This document shows positions 34,499 through 43,773 of a DNA stretch of 64,000 bases, piece by piece (position 1 is the first letter of the stretch; each line of letters begins with the position of its first letter). The notes beneath the pieces are model-generated. The model saw only the letters and a list, made by a program, of their open reading frames with translations. It had not been told where the DNA came from and did no database searches. The DNA lies in contig JBARIW010000127.1 of NCBI GenBank assembly GCA_049799955.1, positions 8,140 to 72,139 of the forward strand. Reading direction: 5' to 3'. The position numbers and the translations under genes were made by a program. Origin of the DNA: JBGTFE01 sp049799955 (GTDB lineage: Bacteria; Acidobacteriota; Blastocatellia; Pyrinomonadales; Pyrinomonadaceae).

Positions 34499-36160
34499 AT
34501 GATTGAAGCGGGAACAATTTTACAAAACCGGTATCGCGTCGAAAAACAAATCGGGCAGGGCGGAATGGGCGCGGTTTTTGTGGCGACGGACGAGCGTTTC
34601 GGCAGCACCGTGGCGATAAAAGAAACGCTGATGCTGGACGAGAAATTTCGTAAAGCGTTCGAGCGCGAAGCGCGTCTTTTAAACAGTCTGCGTCATCCGG
34701 CTCTGCCGCGCGTCAGCGACCATTTTGTGGACGGCAACGGTCAGTTTCTCGTCATGGAATACATCGACGGCGAAGACCTTTCCGAGATGATGGAGCATGA
34801 AGGCAAAGTTTATCCGCTCAAAGACGTTCTGAATTGGGCTGACCAGCTTCTCGACGCGCTCGAATATCTGCACACGCAGGAAATGCCTGTCATACACCGC
34901 GATATCAAGCCGCAGAATCTGAAATTAAACTCGCGCGGGCAAATCATTCTGCTCGATTTCGGTCTGGCGAAGGGAAATCTGACCAGTCCCGAATCGAATA
35001 CTGCCGCGAAAAGCGTTTTCGGTTATTCGAGAAATTACGCTTCTTTAGAACAAATTCAGGGAACGGGAACTGACCCGCGCAGCGATTTATACAGTCTTTC
35101 GGCGACGCTTTATCATCTTCTGACCGGCGTTCCGCCCGCCGACGCCCTGACGCGCGCGATGAATGTTTTGTCGGACAAGCAAGACCCGCTCGTGGCGATG
35201 AACACGATTAACGCCGACATTCCCGAGCCGGTTGCCGAAGTTCTGCACAAATCAATGGCTTTAAATGCCAATCAGCGCCCGATTTCCGCGCAGGCGATGC
35301 GGGCAATGCTCTGGGAAAGTCAGGAATCGGTTGCTGAAGATGCGAAAACCGTTCCCGATAAACGGCTTGCGGCGAATCTTTTTACGCAGAAAACGGCTGT
35401 GCTCGGAGATTCGAATCCGCAGCAGTCTTCGATAAAAACGGAAGTTCTGGCGGAGAATGTTTCGCAGGAAACGGCTGTAAAGCCGCGCACAACAGGCGAT
35501 TTTGAAGCGCAGGCAACAAGGATTCAGCCGCTGGCGCAGCAAAGCGCGGGACGCAAAACGGCAACCGGCGCGAAGGTTTTTGTGGCGTTGCTTCTGGCGG
35601 GATGCGCGGCGGCGGCAATTTTTTATTCTTTTAATCCGGGAATTTTCGGCGCGGGCAGCAGTAATCCGGCAAATACGAATACAGGGCAGAATGTAAATCC
35701 TGTTACAGCTTCCGAATCAAACACGAATACAACGGAAACGAATGCGAATGTTTCAACCGAAATCGCCAATACGAACGGCGCAACCGATTTAACCCGGAAA
35801 GAAGAAACGAAGAAGCCGGAAGTCAAACAAACCGAAAAAACCACGGCTGAAACATCAAAATCGCAGGCTAAGGGAACCGGAAATCAGATAACCATCGAGG
35901 AATTAAACGAGTTGAACGAAATGGATGACGCGGATGATGAAGATGAAACGACGGTCGGGAATACGCCTAAGATACGTCCGGTGCCGGGCAGTCCGAATAA
36001 GAAAGAGCAAATTCCGCCTTTCGTTTTTCAGAAAATGACGCCCGCGCAGAGACAGCAATTAAAACAGGCTTTGGAGATTCAGCGGCAACAGCGCGAACAG
36101 CAGCGGCGCGAGCGTGAAAAGCGACAGCAGCAACCGCCGCAGGTCGCACCGCCGAATTAA
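34499..36160 (+). CDS. Membrane-anchored Ser/Thr protein kinase (PknB/Hanks type)
   Basis: A 553-residue protein. Kinase domain 1 to ~270: glycine loop GQGGMG (19-24), Lys41 (VAIKE), HRDIKPQN (133-140), DFG at 153-155. The segment after DFG reads SLEQIQG where most kinases have the APE motif. Residues ~275-355 are a disordered linker, then one membrane helix (~360-380, VFVALLLAGCAAAAIFYSF). The outer region (~385-553) is Asn/Thr-rich and then Gln/Arg-rich (QRQQREQQRREREKRQQQ); no PASTA domains are present. Likely a signalling kinase whose outer part senses something unknown. Confidence 0.9.
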   Translation: MIEAGTILQNRYRVEKQIGQGGMGAVFVATDERFGSTVAIKETLMLDEKFRKAFEREARLLNSLRHPALPRVSDHFVDGNGQFLVMEYIDGEDLSEMMEHEGKVYPLKDVLNWADQLLDALEYLHTQEMPVIHRDIKPQNLKLNSRGQIILLDFGLAKGNLTSPESNTAAKSVFGYSRNYASLEQIQGTGTDPRSDLYSLSATLYHLLTGVPPADALTRAMNVLSDKQDPLVAMNTINADIPEPVAEVLHKSMALNANQRPISAQAMRAMLWESQESVAEDAKTVPDKRLAANLFTQKTAVLGDSNPQQSSIKTEVLAENVSQETAVKPRTTGDFEAQATRIQPLAQQSAGRKTATGAKVFVALLLAGCAAAAIFYSFNPGIFGAGSSNPANTNTGQNVNPVTASESNTNTTETNANVSTEIANTNGATDLTRKEETKKPEVKQTEKTTAETSKSQAKGTGNQITIEELNELNEMDDADDEDETTVGNTPKIRPVPGSPNKKEQIPPFVFQKMTPAQRQQLKQALEIQRQQREQQRREREKRQQQPPQVAPPN

Positions 36161-36161
36161 C

Positions 36162-36213
36162 GGAAAATGGAAAATGGAAAATATTAAGAGATTCTTTCAT
36201 TTTCCATTTTCCG
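36162..36213. repeat. Word-built palindrome, word ggaaaat
   Basis: Left arm 36162-36182 (three copies), right arm 36198-36213 (reverse complement). It starts right behind the kinase stop, between convergent genes, and may terminate both. Confidence 0.78.
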
Positions 36214-36226
36214 TTTTTCGTTTCCA

Positions 36227-36874
36227 CTATGCGTTGCCGATAATTTCTATAAGCTTTCGATTAATCTTTTCCAGATGCTCGTCTTCGTACGCTTTATTTT
36301 CAGGTTTCGGGATTTCCAGCGGCGGGTGATAAATAATCTCGACCTTTCCCATCCGCGGATATTTCATTCCCTGCGCCCAGACACGGTTTCCGCCGCGAAT
36401 CGTTACGGGCATAATCGGCACACCGGCTTCGAGCGCAATCCACGCCGCGCCGGGTTTGAACGGGAGAAATTTACCGTCCGCAAATTCGCGCTCGCCTTCG
36501 GGAAAAATAATCAGCGTTTCGCCTTCGCGCAAAAATTTGACGGCTTTTTTCAGCGCGTTGAGCTTGCCGCGCTTGCCCTGCGTATTAACCGGAAACGCGC
36601 CGAGCCGTCGCATCAGCCCGCCGACGAAAAACCAATCGAAAGCCGCGTCCCAAGCCATATATCGAAACTTGCGCTTAACGGGCAAAGTTACCCAAACCGG
36701 GTCGGCGTAAGTTTGATGATTGGGCGCGATGAGCAAACCGCGCGTCGAATTTTGCGGAATGTTTTCCGTGCCTTTAAATTCGATGCGCCAGAAAATTTTG
36801 CTTAAAGCCAGCCCAATGTAGCGACATACTTCAAAAAGAACGGGCGAAGTTTTTTGAGAATCGGAAGAGTTCAC
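36227..36874 (-). CDS. plsC: 1-acyl-sn-glycerol-3-phosphate acyltransferase
   Basis: About 215 residues. Motif I NHQTYADP (NHxxxxD), motif III FPEGERE and the pocket segment GVPIMPVTIRGGNRVW identify the PlsC/LPLAT family, which makes phosphatidic acid. The GTG at 36872-36874 is chosen because the upstream part of the frame lies in a repeat element; an ATG at 36937 would add 21 residues encoded mostly by the repeat. No strong Shine-Dalgarno. Confidence 0.87.
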   Translation of the reverse strand: MNSSDSQKTSPVLFEVCRYIGLALSKIFWRIEFKGTENIPQNSTRGLLIAPNHQTYADPVWVTLPVKRKFRYMAWDAAFDWFFVGGLMRRLGAFPVNTQGKRGKLNALKKAVKFLREGETLIIFPEGEREFADGKFLPFKPGAAWIALEAGVPIMPVTIRGGNRVWAQGMKYPRMGKVEIIYHPPLEIPKPENKAYEDEHLEKINRKLIEIIGNA

Positions 36875-36885
36875 GGTGTGATTAT

Positions 36886-36966
36886 AATAGTGAATAGTGA
36901 ACAGTGAAAAGTGAATAGTTGAAGAATTTTCCTTCACTGTTCACTTTTCACTGTTCACTATTCACT
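36886..36966. repeat. Word-built palindrome, word agtgaac/agtgaat
   Basis: Left arm 36886-36917, right arm 36934-36966, both tandems of a 7-8 nt word. It sits between plsC and the PilZ gene and its edge forms part of the PilZ stop codon. Confidence 0.8.
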
Positions 36967-37724
36967 TAATCTATTCCGTCGAGCGGGAAAAAGCGGTCGA
37001 TAAACTCGACGTGGAGGCGTGTAATGCCGTCTTTACCGATGCGTTTGCCGCGCACGATGGAGATGATTGAGACGTTGTACTGGTCGCATTTGACGCGGAC
37101 GAACGAGCCGATTTCCACTTCGAGCGAGGTGAAAACTGCCGCGCCGCCGAGCGATACGTTTTCCGAAACGGTCATTTCGCTTCCCAGAGTGTTTCCTTCT
37201 TCGTCAACAAGGTCGAGAACCATTCCGACCGGAATGTGAAAGCGCGTGTGGCGGCGGTTTTCTTTCGGTATATCACTTTCGTCGGTTTTTTCTTCGGCTT
37301 CGACGATGTTCCAGAGATTGTGTTCCGAAATCTGCGTGATGTCGTAAAGCTTTGCCGGGTCGTGGATATAGCTCGACGGCGGATTTTTCCCGACAAACGC
37401 GACGCCGATTGCGTAAGTTTCGTTCTCGTTATGTTTATTTATCGGGATACATCGACGAACCAGCGCCCAGACCTTGTATTGCGGCTCCATATAATCGTAG
37501 CAGCGAAGCTGGCGCGGCAAAGGAATAGTCATTTGAACGAGCCGACCGCGTTTGACCGGGCGGCGAAGATTAAAGCCCGCGCCGAAAGCGGAAACGTCGT
37601 TCAGACGCGTAACTTCGTCCCACGCGTATGTGCGGTTGACTTTGGATTCGATACGAACCGGAAGCGCGAGCGAGACGCGCTGAATCCTCCGGTCTTCAGG
37701 TTTTTTTACTGGAGCTGACAACAT
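36966..37724 (-). CDS. Double PilZ-domain protein
   Basis: A 252-residue protein with two PilZ-like domains. Each starts with an arginine-rich motif: EDRRIQRVSLALPVRIES (residues 10-27) and ENRRHTRFHIPVGMVLDL (about 136-153). The second contains VSENVSLGGAAVFTSLEVEIG, close to the D/NxSxxG part of the c-di-GMP site; the first has NDVSAFGAGFNLRRP. Probably a c-di-GMP receptor. Good box GGAGG 7 nt before the ATG. Confidence 0.82.
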   Translation of the reverse strand: MLSAPVKKPEDRRIQRVSLALPVRIESKVNRTYAWDEVTRLNDVSAFGAGFNLRRPVKRGRLVQMTIPLPRQLRCYDYMEPQYKVWALVRRCIPINKHNENETYAIGVAFVGKNPPSSYIHDPAKLYDITQISEHNLWNIVEAEEKTDESDIPKENRRHTRFHIPVGMVLDLVDEEGNTLGSEMTVSENVSLGGAAVFTSLEVEIGSFVRVKCDQYNVSIISIVRGKRIGKDGITRLHVEFIDRFFPLDGID

Positions 37725-37816
37725 CTTGATTCCTCCGAAATGTAATGCAGAAAATTTAGTTGAGAATTATGAAAAAGACTAAGAAAAAATTGTCTGAAAC
37801 GGCAATTTTATAAGGG

Positions 37817-37853
37817 TTTTACAGGTTGCTTCACAGGCGTTTTACCTGTAAAA
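37817..37853. promoter_or_regulatory. 10-bp inverted repeat upstream of gyrA
   Basis: ttttacaggt (37817-37826) and acctgtaaaa (37844-37853) are perfect reverse complements, 17 nt apart, in the divergent gap between the PilZ gene and gyrA. This could be an operator or a hairpin in the gyrA leader; no regulator is known here. Confidence 0.5.
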
Positions 37854-37971
37854 TATATATAGGATTAAAACAGTTAAATTTCCAGATTTTGTATCTGTAC
37901 GCACCTAGAAAAAATAACTCATTCGGCAGTAAAAAAATTATCAGGAAAAATAGCGGTAAAATAAAAATATA

Positions 37972-40518
37972 ATGGAAACAATTTTAGAACGTAATCAAGT
38001 CAATATAGAAGACGAGATGCGGCGCTCGTATCTCGATTATGCAATGAGCGTCATCATCGGGCGCGCTTTGCCCGATGTGCGCGACGGTTTGAAACCTGTT
38101 CACCGGCGCGTCCTCTGGGCGATGCACGAACTCGGCAACACGCATAACAAACCATATAAAAAGTCGGCGCGCGTCGTCGGCGACACAATCGGTAAATATC
38201 ACCCGCACGGCGACACCGCCGCCTATGACACAATCGTTCGCATGGCGCAGGATTTTTCGCTTCGCTACACGCTGGTTGACGGGCAGGGAAATTTCGGCTC
38301 GATTGACGGCGACAACGCGGCGGCGATGCGTTACACGGAAGTGCGAATGCAGAAGCTGACGGGAGAAATGCTCGCTGACATCGAAAAGGAAACGGTCGAT
38401 TTTACGCCGAACTACGACGAATCTTTGTCGGAGCCATCGGTTCTGCCGGTTCGTTTTCCTAACCTTTTAGTCAACGGTTCGGAAGGAATCGCCGTCGGAA
38501 TGGCGACGAAAATTCCGCCGCACAATCTGACGGAAATTCTCGACGCGACGATTGCGCTCGTCAAAGACCCGGAAATCTCGATTGACAAGCTTATCGGCTA
38601 TGTTCCCGGACCGGATTTTCCGACCGGCGGTTTTATCTACGGGCGCGAAGAGATTTATCGCGCATACAGCACCGGGCGCGGAATCGTGCAGATGCGCGCC
38701 AAAGCGGGAATCGATAGAATCGGGCGCGGCGACCGCGAGCGCGATGCCGTCGTCGTTACGGAAATTCCGTATCAGGTCAACAAGGCGCGGCTTATCGAAC
38801 GCATTGCCGAGCTTGTCCATGAAAAGAAACTCGACGGCATCTCGGAACTCCGCGACGAATCGAACCGCGAAGGAATGCGCATCGTCGTCGAGCTCAAACG
38901 CGACGCGATTCCGCAGGTCGTTCTCAACAAGCTTTATAAACTGACGCCGATGCAGTCTTCGTTCGGCATCATCAGCATCGCGATTATCGACGGGCAGCCG
39001 AAGGTTTTGAATCTCAAACAGATGCTCGAAGCGTTTGTCGAATTCAGACGCGAAGTCATTCGCCGCCGCACCGAGTTTGAACTCAGGAAAGCGAAAGCGC
39101 GGGCGCATATTTTGGAAGGCTTGAACAAAGCCATCGACGCGCTCGACTATATCATTCCGCTGATTCGCAATTCGCGCTCGATTGACGAAGCAAAAGCGTG
39201 GCTGACCGGAAATTTCACAACGCTGCACGAACAGAAAAACTGGCGCGGCGTTTCTGCCGACAAAACTCTTTCGGGATTTTTGAAGGAGTTGGAAAAAGTC
39301 GTCGGCGGCTTGAGATTTACGGACATACAGGCGCAGGCGATTCTTGATTTGCAGCTTCGCAGATTGTCGGCTTTGGAACGTCAGAAAATCATCGACGAAC
39401 TCGAAGCAATCTTAAAACACATCAGCGAGCTTGAAGCTATCTTAGCAAACGAACAGCTTCTCCGTCAGGTTATTATCGGCGAGCTTCAGGACGTGAAAAA
39501 GAACTTCGGCGACGCTCGTAAAACGCAGATTATCGACGCGGGAATTGAATTAACAATCGAAGACCTTATTCCCGACGAAGAAGTCGCCATCACCGTAACG
39601 AAAGCCGGATACATCAAGCGAACGGCTGTTTCGACCTATTCGAAACAGGCTCGCGGCGGCAAAGGGCGTTTCGGCGCGACGGCGAAAAACGAGGATTACG
39701 TCGAGCATATTTTTACCGCTTCGACGCACGCATACCTGATGATTTTTACCGACAACGGGCAGGTGTTTAAGATAAAAGTCCACGAAATTCCCGACGCGGC
39801 TCCGGCGGCTCGCGGAAAAGCGGTCGTCAATCTCGTCCAGCTTTCGACCGAAAGAAGACTCGTCGCGGTAATGCCCGTCAGAGATTTCACCGAGGAAGTT
39901 TACCTGACGATGGTTACGAAAAAGGGAATCATCAAAAAATCGTCGCTCTCGGATTATCAAAATATCCGCGTTAACGGCATCAACGCCATCAACATCGACG
40001 AAGGCGACGAGCTTCTCGACGTAATCCGAACGGACGGCACGAAGCAAATCTTCATCGCCACGCACGACGGCGTTGCGATTCGCTTTGAAGAATCGGACGT
40101 GCGCCCGATGGGACGCGTCGCTCGCGGCGTTCGCGGCGTAAACTTGCGCGAAGGCGATTTTGTCGTCTCGGTTCTCGCCGTTTCGAAAGAAGGAACGGAG
40201 AAAATCCTTTCCATCTCGGAACAGGGCTTCGGCAAACAGACGCAGGTTGCCAATTATCGCCTGACAAAACGCGGCGGCAAAGGCGTTATCAATATGAAAA
40301 CGACCGCCAAAACCGGCAAAGTCGTCGCGGCATTTCCGGTCATCGACGACGCGGAAGTGATGATTATCACGCAGCAGGCGAAATTAATTCGTTTAAGCGT
40401 CGATAAAATCCGCAAAACCGGCAGAAGCGCGCAGGGCGTTATGCTCATCCGCACAAACGCCGACGATTTGGTAACGAGCGCGTCCCTGCTCGAACCGGAA
40501 GAGGAAGTCGAAGAATAA
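37972..40518 (+). CDS. gyrA: DNA gyrase subunit A
   Basis: An 848-residue type IIA topoisomerase subunit, full length. Catalytic Tyr121 in AAAMRYTEVR; KYHPHGDTAAYDT (75-87) is the quinolone-resistance region, with Thr82 at the position of E. coli Ser83 and Asp86 at that of Asp87. The C-terminal beta-pinwheel carries a gyrA box variant, KQARGGKGRFG, and repeated T/G-R-G-x-x-G blades. It makes negative supercoils together with GyrB, which is not in the window. It stands alone rather than next to gyrB. Confidence 0.97.
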   Translation: METILERNQVNIEDEMRRSYLDYAMSVIIGRALPDVRDGLKPVHRRVLWAMHELGNTHNKPYKKSARVVGDTIGKYHPHGDTAAYDTIVRMAQDFSLRYTLVDGQGNFGSIDGDNAAAMRYTEVRMQKLTGEMLADIEKETVDFTPNYDESLSEPSVLPVRFPNLLVNGSEGIAVGMATKIPPHNLTEILDATIALVKDPEISIDKLIGYVPGPDFPTGGFIYGREEIYRAYSTGRGIVQMRAKAGIDRIGRGDRERDAVVVTEIPYQVNKARLIERIAELVHEKKLDGISELRDESNREGMRIVVELKRDAIPQVVLNKLYKLTPMQSSFGIISIAIIDGQPKVLNLKQMLEAFVEFRREVIRRRTEFELRKAKARAHILEGLNKAIDALDYIIPLIRNSRSIDEAKAWLTGNFTTLHEQKNWRGVSADKTLSGFLKELEKVVGGLRFTDIQAQAILDLQLRRLSALERQKIIDELEAILKHISELEAILANEQLLRQVIIGELQDVKKNFGDARKTQIIDAGIELTIEDLIPDEEVAITVTKAGYIKRTAVSTYSKQARGGKGRFGATAKNEDYVEHIFTASTHAYLMIFTDNGQVFKIKVHEIPDAAPAARGKAVVNLVQLSTERRLVAVMPVRDFTEEVYLTMVTKKGIIKKSSLSDYQNIRVNGINAINIDEGDELLDVIRTDGTKQIFIATHDGVAIRFEESDVRPMGRVARGVRGVNLREGDFVVSVLAVSKEGTEKILSISEQGFGKQTQVANYRLTKRGGKGVINMKTTAKTGKVVAAFPVIDDAEVMIITQQAKLIRLSVDKIRKTGRSAQGVMLIRTNADDLVTSASLLEPEEEVEE

Positions 40519-40522
40519 AGAG

Positions 40523-40596
40523 TAGTGGAAAACGGTAAGTGGTAAGTGAAAGAAATTATTCTTCACTTACCACTCACCACTTACCGTTTACCACTA
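40523..40596. repeat. Word-built palindrome, word ggtaagt
   Basis: Left arm 40523-40550 and right arm 40562-40596. It begins 5 nt behind the gyrA stop. Confidence 0.8.
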
Positions 40597-40662
40597 TTTT
40601 CACGGCGCGATGACAATGGTAAAACTCGGCGAATACTTGCACTGAAAAAGCAAACATTTAGT

Positions 40663-40715
40663 CAATTACGAATTACGATTTGAAGAGCTTATACGATATT
40701 CGTAATTCGTAATTT
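40663..40715. repeat. Word-built palindrome, word aattacg (short copy)
   Basis: Arms 40663-40678 and 40698-40715 use the same word as 24355 and 28455. The right arm reaches the stop codon of the reverse-strand DUF4440-like gene. The stretch 40605-40662 shows nothing recognisable. Confidence 0.72.
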
Positions 40716-41160
40716 AACCTCTCACTCTCGTGGAGTGAAAATTCGATATTTTCCACATACCTTTTTGTTTGAGCCAGAAAACGCTCATCCGGTAGCGGCT
40801 GACGGTGTCTTTTCCGTCCTTGTCCTTGCTGCTGACGACCAGAACATAATTGACCATCGCGGTCTTGCCGTAGGTGCGGACTTTGAAATTTTCGTAATCG
40901 AGCTTTTGCGGCGCGTCCGTCCCGGTATCGGCTTTTATCTCGTCGATAAATTTCTTTTTGTCGTAAATTGCGCCGTTGGCGGCGATAAAGACGAAATCTT
41001 CGGCAAACATCCGTTCGAGCGCGGCAATGTCGCGTTTCGCCTCGGCTTGCTCTTCCGCCCGGTGCCGCTCGATAAATTCCTGTTCAAGCTTCGTCTGCGC
41101 GAAGGCATTTGTCGCGGCGATAAGCAGTAACGCAATTACGAAAATAGTTGCTCGTTTCAT
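40714..41160 (-). CDS. Exported DUF4440/SnoaL-like (NTF2 fold) protein
   Basis: 148 residues with a signal peptide (TIFVIALLLIAATNAFAQ). The mature part has the cone-shaped NTF2-like pattern: an initial helix with EEQAEAKRDIAALERMFAEDFVF, ANGAIYDKKKFIDEI and the last strands MSVFWLKQKGMWKISNFHSTRV. Members bind small molecules or act as hydrolase-like enzymes; no catalytic set can be named. The repeat 41160-41217 abuts the ATG and there is no Shine-Dalgarno. Confidence 0.75.
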   Translation of the reverse strand: MKRATIFVIALLLIAATNAFAQTKLEQEFIERHRAEEQAEAKRDIAALERMFAEDFVFIAANGAIYDKKKFIDEIKADTGTDAPQKLDYENFKVRTYGKTAMVNYVLVVSSKDKDGKDTVSRYRMSVFWLKQKGMWKISNFHSTRVRG

Positions 41161-41217
41161 AATAATTGATAATTAAAAACTTCCTTAAAATTATCAATTA
41201 TCAATTATCAATTATAA
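41160..41217. repeat. Word-built palindrome, word caattat
   Basis: Left arm 41160-41174, right arm 41191-41217 (tandem caattat). One edge touches the ATG of the DUF4440-like gene, the other overlaps the stop of the beta-helix gene. Confidence 0.75.
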
Positions 41218-42864
41218 ACAGCTCCATTGATTATTGACGACCATCGCGGGCGCGCCTGTTCCGCCCGCCTGGCATGGCGTCGTTGCGCGTTTGCAGTTCG
41301 AGCAGTAAACAAGCGAGCCGTTCGGTTTGCCCGCCGGCAGAGCGTTTTGCGCGAAGCTGGGCATCTGCACCGCCGCGCCGAACTGAACGTCCGTTCCGAA
41401 AAACGTCGGGTGTCCCTTAACGTTGCCTTCGTCGGGCTGTCCGGTCATGAAGATTACCTGCGCTTTGTCGAAATTGTTTTTGGTCATATTTTCGCAGGAC
41501 AAAGTGTAGCCGTCGTAGCAGAAACGGTCGCCGGTCGAATAAACCCGCAGGCGCTCGTCGGCGGTGAAGGTTTTCGGACCGTAAAGATTGCCGGTCGAGA
41601 CAAACGTGCGGCGGGCGTTGAAGACAATCGGGTCGCCGAAAATGCTGTTGATGATGGTTATCGGGTAGGACAAATCGCCCGCGTATGGATTGTTGACGGC
41701 GTTGTAAACAATCGAATTGGTCATCGATTCGGTCTGCGAGCCGACGATTGTTACGTTGCAGTTATCGAGAATGTCGAGAAAAGTTCCGCCGCGCGCGGTT
41801 TGAAAACCGCCGCCGTATGTATCGTATATCGAAACGAGCGCGCCGTGTTCGAAATGCATCGAATCGCCTTTTTGCTGTGCATTGCGCGGCGGATTGATAA
41901 ACAGGCTGCTCTGGATTTTCCAGTCGGAGTTGCGCGTGTTGACGTAAATTCCGGTGTCGGTGTTGTAGATAAAGCGGCAATGATTGACTTTGAAGTAGTC
42001 GCACTGCCACTGCTGCGCCGTCGCGTCAAGCCCGTGAACGTAAATTCCGCGATAGAAATTGGTAAAAGCGACGCGCTCGAAATAAAAATCCTGCGACGAA
42101 GTGTAAGCGCCGACGGCTTCGACGCCGTATGTTTTATCCGTGCTTTGCGCGTAAAGCTCGATATCCTTTATAACGATTTTTTCGACGCATTCGCCGATGA
42201 TAAAAATTGCCTGATTCGAGCCTCTGAGCGTGATTCGGCTCGTGCTTCTCTGAGTAATATTGTTGGTCGAAGCGCCCGTGTTAAGCCCGTTTGCGCCCTG
42301 TATGACGACGCCCGGCGGCAGAGGAACCGGCGAGGTAACGATATAATCTCCTTCGGGAAAAGTCAGCGTTCCGCCGTTGTGCACAGCCATAAAAGCCATC
42401 GCGCTTTTGAGCGCAATCGTGTCGTCCGTCCGCCCGTCGCCGACCGCTCCGAAATCCCTGATGTTGTAAAAACCGAGCGTTCTTGCATCGGGCGTGGCAA
42501 TCCAGTCGTATGTTACCGCGCCGGAAAACTGGTCGCCCGCAAATGTTACGCGGTACATTTTATCTTCGCCCTGAAAACACCATTTCTGGTTGGTCGAACT
42601 CGCTTTCATCGAAACGGTCGAACCCGTTCGCGCCAAAGTCGTCCCCGAACCGTTGCAAGCCGTTACGTTCAACGGCGTCGCCGCGTTCAAATCGGAAATC
42701 GTTACATTCACCGTCGGCGGCGAATATCGAACGGCGCAGGCGGCTACTCTCTGCGTCGTCGGAACGTCGAGAATAATGTTGTAGCCTTCGAATTTGTTCT
42801 GAGCGAAAAGGTTGAGAGCAAAAATTAAAACGAAAAGACAAGGAATCAGGATTTGTTTCGACAT
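41212..42864 (-). CDS. Exported right-handed beta-helix protein (pectate-lyase-3 type)
   Basis: A 550-residue protein with a signal peptide (ILIPCLFVLIFALNLFAQ). After an N-terminal Ig-like part (~25-125) the hallmark FGAVGDGRTDDTIALKSAM (~135-155) begins a right-handed parallel beta-helix with LTFPEGDYIVTSPVPLPPGV. This start is typical of glycoside hydrolase 28 / pectate lyase superfamily proteins and phage tailspikes. Catalytic residues cannot be assigned, so it may be a polysaccharide lyase, hydrolase or binding protein. Cys pairs near the C-terminus (CSNCKR...C) suggest disulfides. Confidence 0.78.
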   Translation of the reverse strand: MSKQILIPCLFVLIFALNLFAQNKFEGYNIILDVPTTQRVAACAVRYSPPTVNVTISDLNAATPLNVTACNGSGTTLARTGSTVSMKASSTNQKWCFQGEDKMYRVTFAGDQFSGAVTYDWIATPDARTLGFYNIRDFGAVGDGRTDDTIALKSAMAFMAVHNGGTLTFPEGDYIVTSPVPLPPGVVIQGANGLNTGASTNNITQRSTSRITLRGSNQAIFIIGECVEKIVIKDIELYAQSTDKTYGVEAVGAYTSSQDFYFERVAFTNFYRGIYVHGLDATAQQWQCDYFKVNHCRFIYNTDTGIYVNTRNSDWKIQSSLFINPPRNAQQKGDSMHFEHGALVSIYDTYGGGFQTARGGTFLDILDNCNVTIVGSQTESMTNSIVYNAVNNPYAGDLSYPITIINSIFGDPIVFNARRTFVSTGNLYGPKTFTADERLRVYSTGDRFCYDGYTLSCENMTKNNFDKAQVIFMTGQPDEGNVKGHPTFFGTDVQFGAAVQMPSFAQNALPAGKPNGSLVYCSNCKRATTPCQAGGTGAPAMVVNNQWSCL

Positions 42865-42912
42865 AATGTAAATATTATGTCTTAAAGAAGTTAAATGGGC
42901 AAAAGAAAAAAT

Positions 42913-43272
42913 TTAAGCCGCAAGTTGTTCAAGGATATGATCTAAAGTTTTGTCAGTCTTTGATGATTGTTGTTGTTTTGCCAGTTCAAAAATTTTTTTC
43001 GCCTTTTCAAAACTATTCAACTCTTCGTCTGCGTCATATACGTCAATCGACTCGACTATCTCGCCGTTTTCGTTTCTAAAGTCGAAGGTATAAATTTCAC
43101 ATTCGGGCAAATCACCATCGTAATCATCAAAATTTTGAGCAATCGAAATAGCGCTGTCCTGCAAAACTGCAAGAAAAGTATTTCGGTTAGCGGTAGTTTC
43201 CCACTCCAGCCTTCCTTGATTTGTTCTTTCTAAAATTTTATCAAGAACTAAATTGAATTTTTGGTTGTCCAT
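42913..43272 (-). CDS. Hypothetical protein
   Basis: About 119 residues from the ATG at 43270-43272, preceded by gggaagg. Acidic, mixed alpha/beta (KILERTNQGRLEWETTANRN, SIAQNFDDYDGDLPECEIYT). No family recognised. AT-rich and adjacent to another unknown gene (its start abuts the stop of 43274-43771), downstream of ruvB in the same transcript. Confidence 0.65.
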   Translation of the reverse strand: MDNQKFNLVLDKILERTNQGRLEWETTANRNTFLAVLQDSAISIAQNFDDYDGDLPECEIYTFDFRNENGEIVESIDVYDADEELNSFEKAKKIFELAKQQQSSKTDKTLDHILEQLAA

Positions 43273-43273
43273 T

Positions 43274-43771
43274 TTAATTATCCTTCCCAATCAGAATTTT
43301 AGTTTCACCAATTAGTTTATTCAAGTTGTCGGAAATAAAATCCAACTGGTTATTAATTCGTACGCGGTTTAACGCTTTAGTGTTGCCTTCAATAGTATTT
43401 CTTAAATCAATTCGGATTTTCTTTATCTCTCGATGAATTTTTATAAAATCAATTTGATGAATCTGAGTCGAGCCTTCCAACACTTTCTGCATTTGAATTA
43501 GATTTGAATTAAAATCATTTACGCGAACCAAAGCTAATTCGAAATTTTCTCCGCGAACGTATAATCTGGTTTCTTCGATATGTTTTATTGAATTCGAGAC
43601 ATCGGAAATCAAAAGATTACGAGAAATCGCTTTCTGAGTTTGTAACGAAGCATCTTTTGCCGCTTCAGCCGCGCGGCGAGTTTTGGAAATTTGAATAAGA
43701 GCTATTATCACGCCGAGAAGCGATAAGAAACTGCCGACAATGCTAATCCAATTTACGAGTTCGCTATTCAC
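43274..43771 (-). CDS. Small membrane-anchored coiled-coil protein
   Basis: 165 residues: an N-terminal membrane helix (WISIVGSFLSLLGVIIALIQI) followed by a long helical, Lys/Asn-rich cytoplasmic region (TRRAAEAAKDASLQTQKAIS, HREIKKIRIDLRNTIEGNTK). Unknown function. It lies 2 nt behind the ruvB stop and is AT-rich compared with ruvB, so it looks like an accessory insertion at the end of the ruv operon. Confidence 0.65.
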   Translation of the reverse strand: MNSELVNWISIVGSFLSLLGVIIALIQISKTRRAAEAAKDASLQTQKAISRNLLISDVSNSIKHIEETRLYVRGENFELALVRVNDFNSNLIQMQKVLEGSTQIHQIDFIKIHREIKKIRIDLRNTIEGNTKALNRVRINNQLDFISDNLNKLIGETKILIGKDN

Positions 43772-43773
43772 AT

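Noticed and set aside
41227..42828. Plus-strand frame of about 533 codons
   Set aside because: Antisense to the beta-helix protein gene, which has a signal peptide and recognised motif; the antisense product has no pattern of a real protein.
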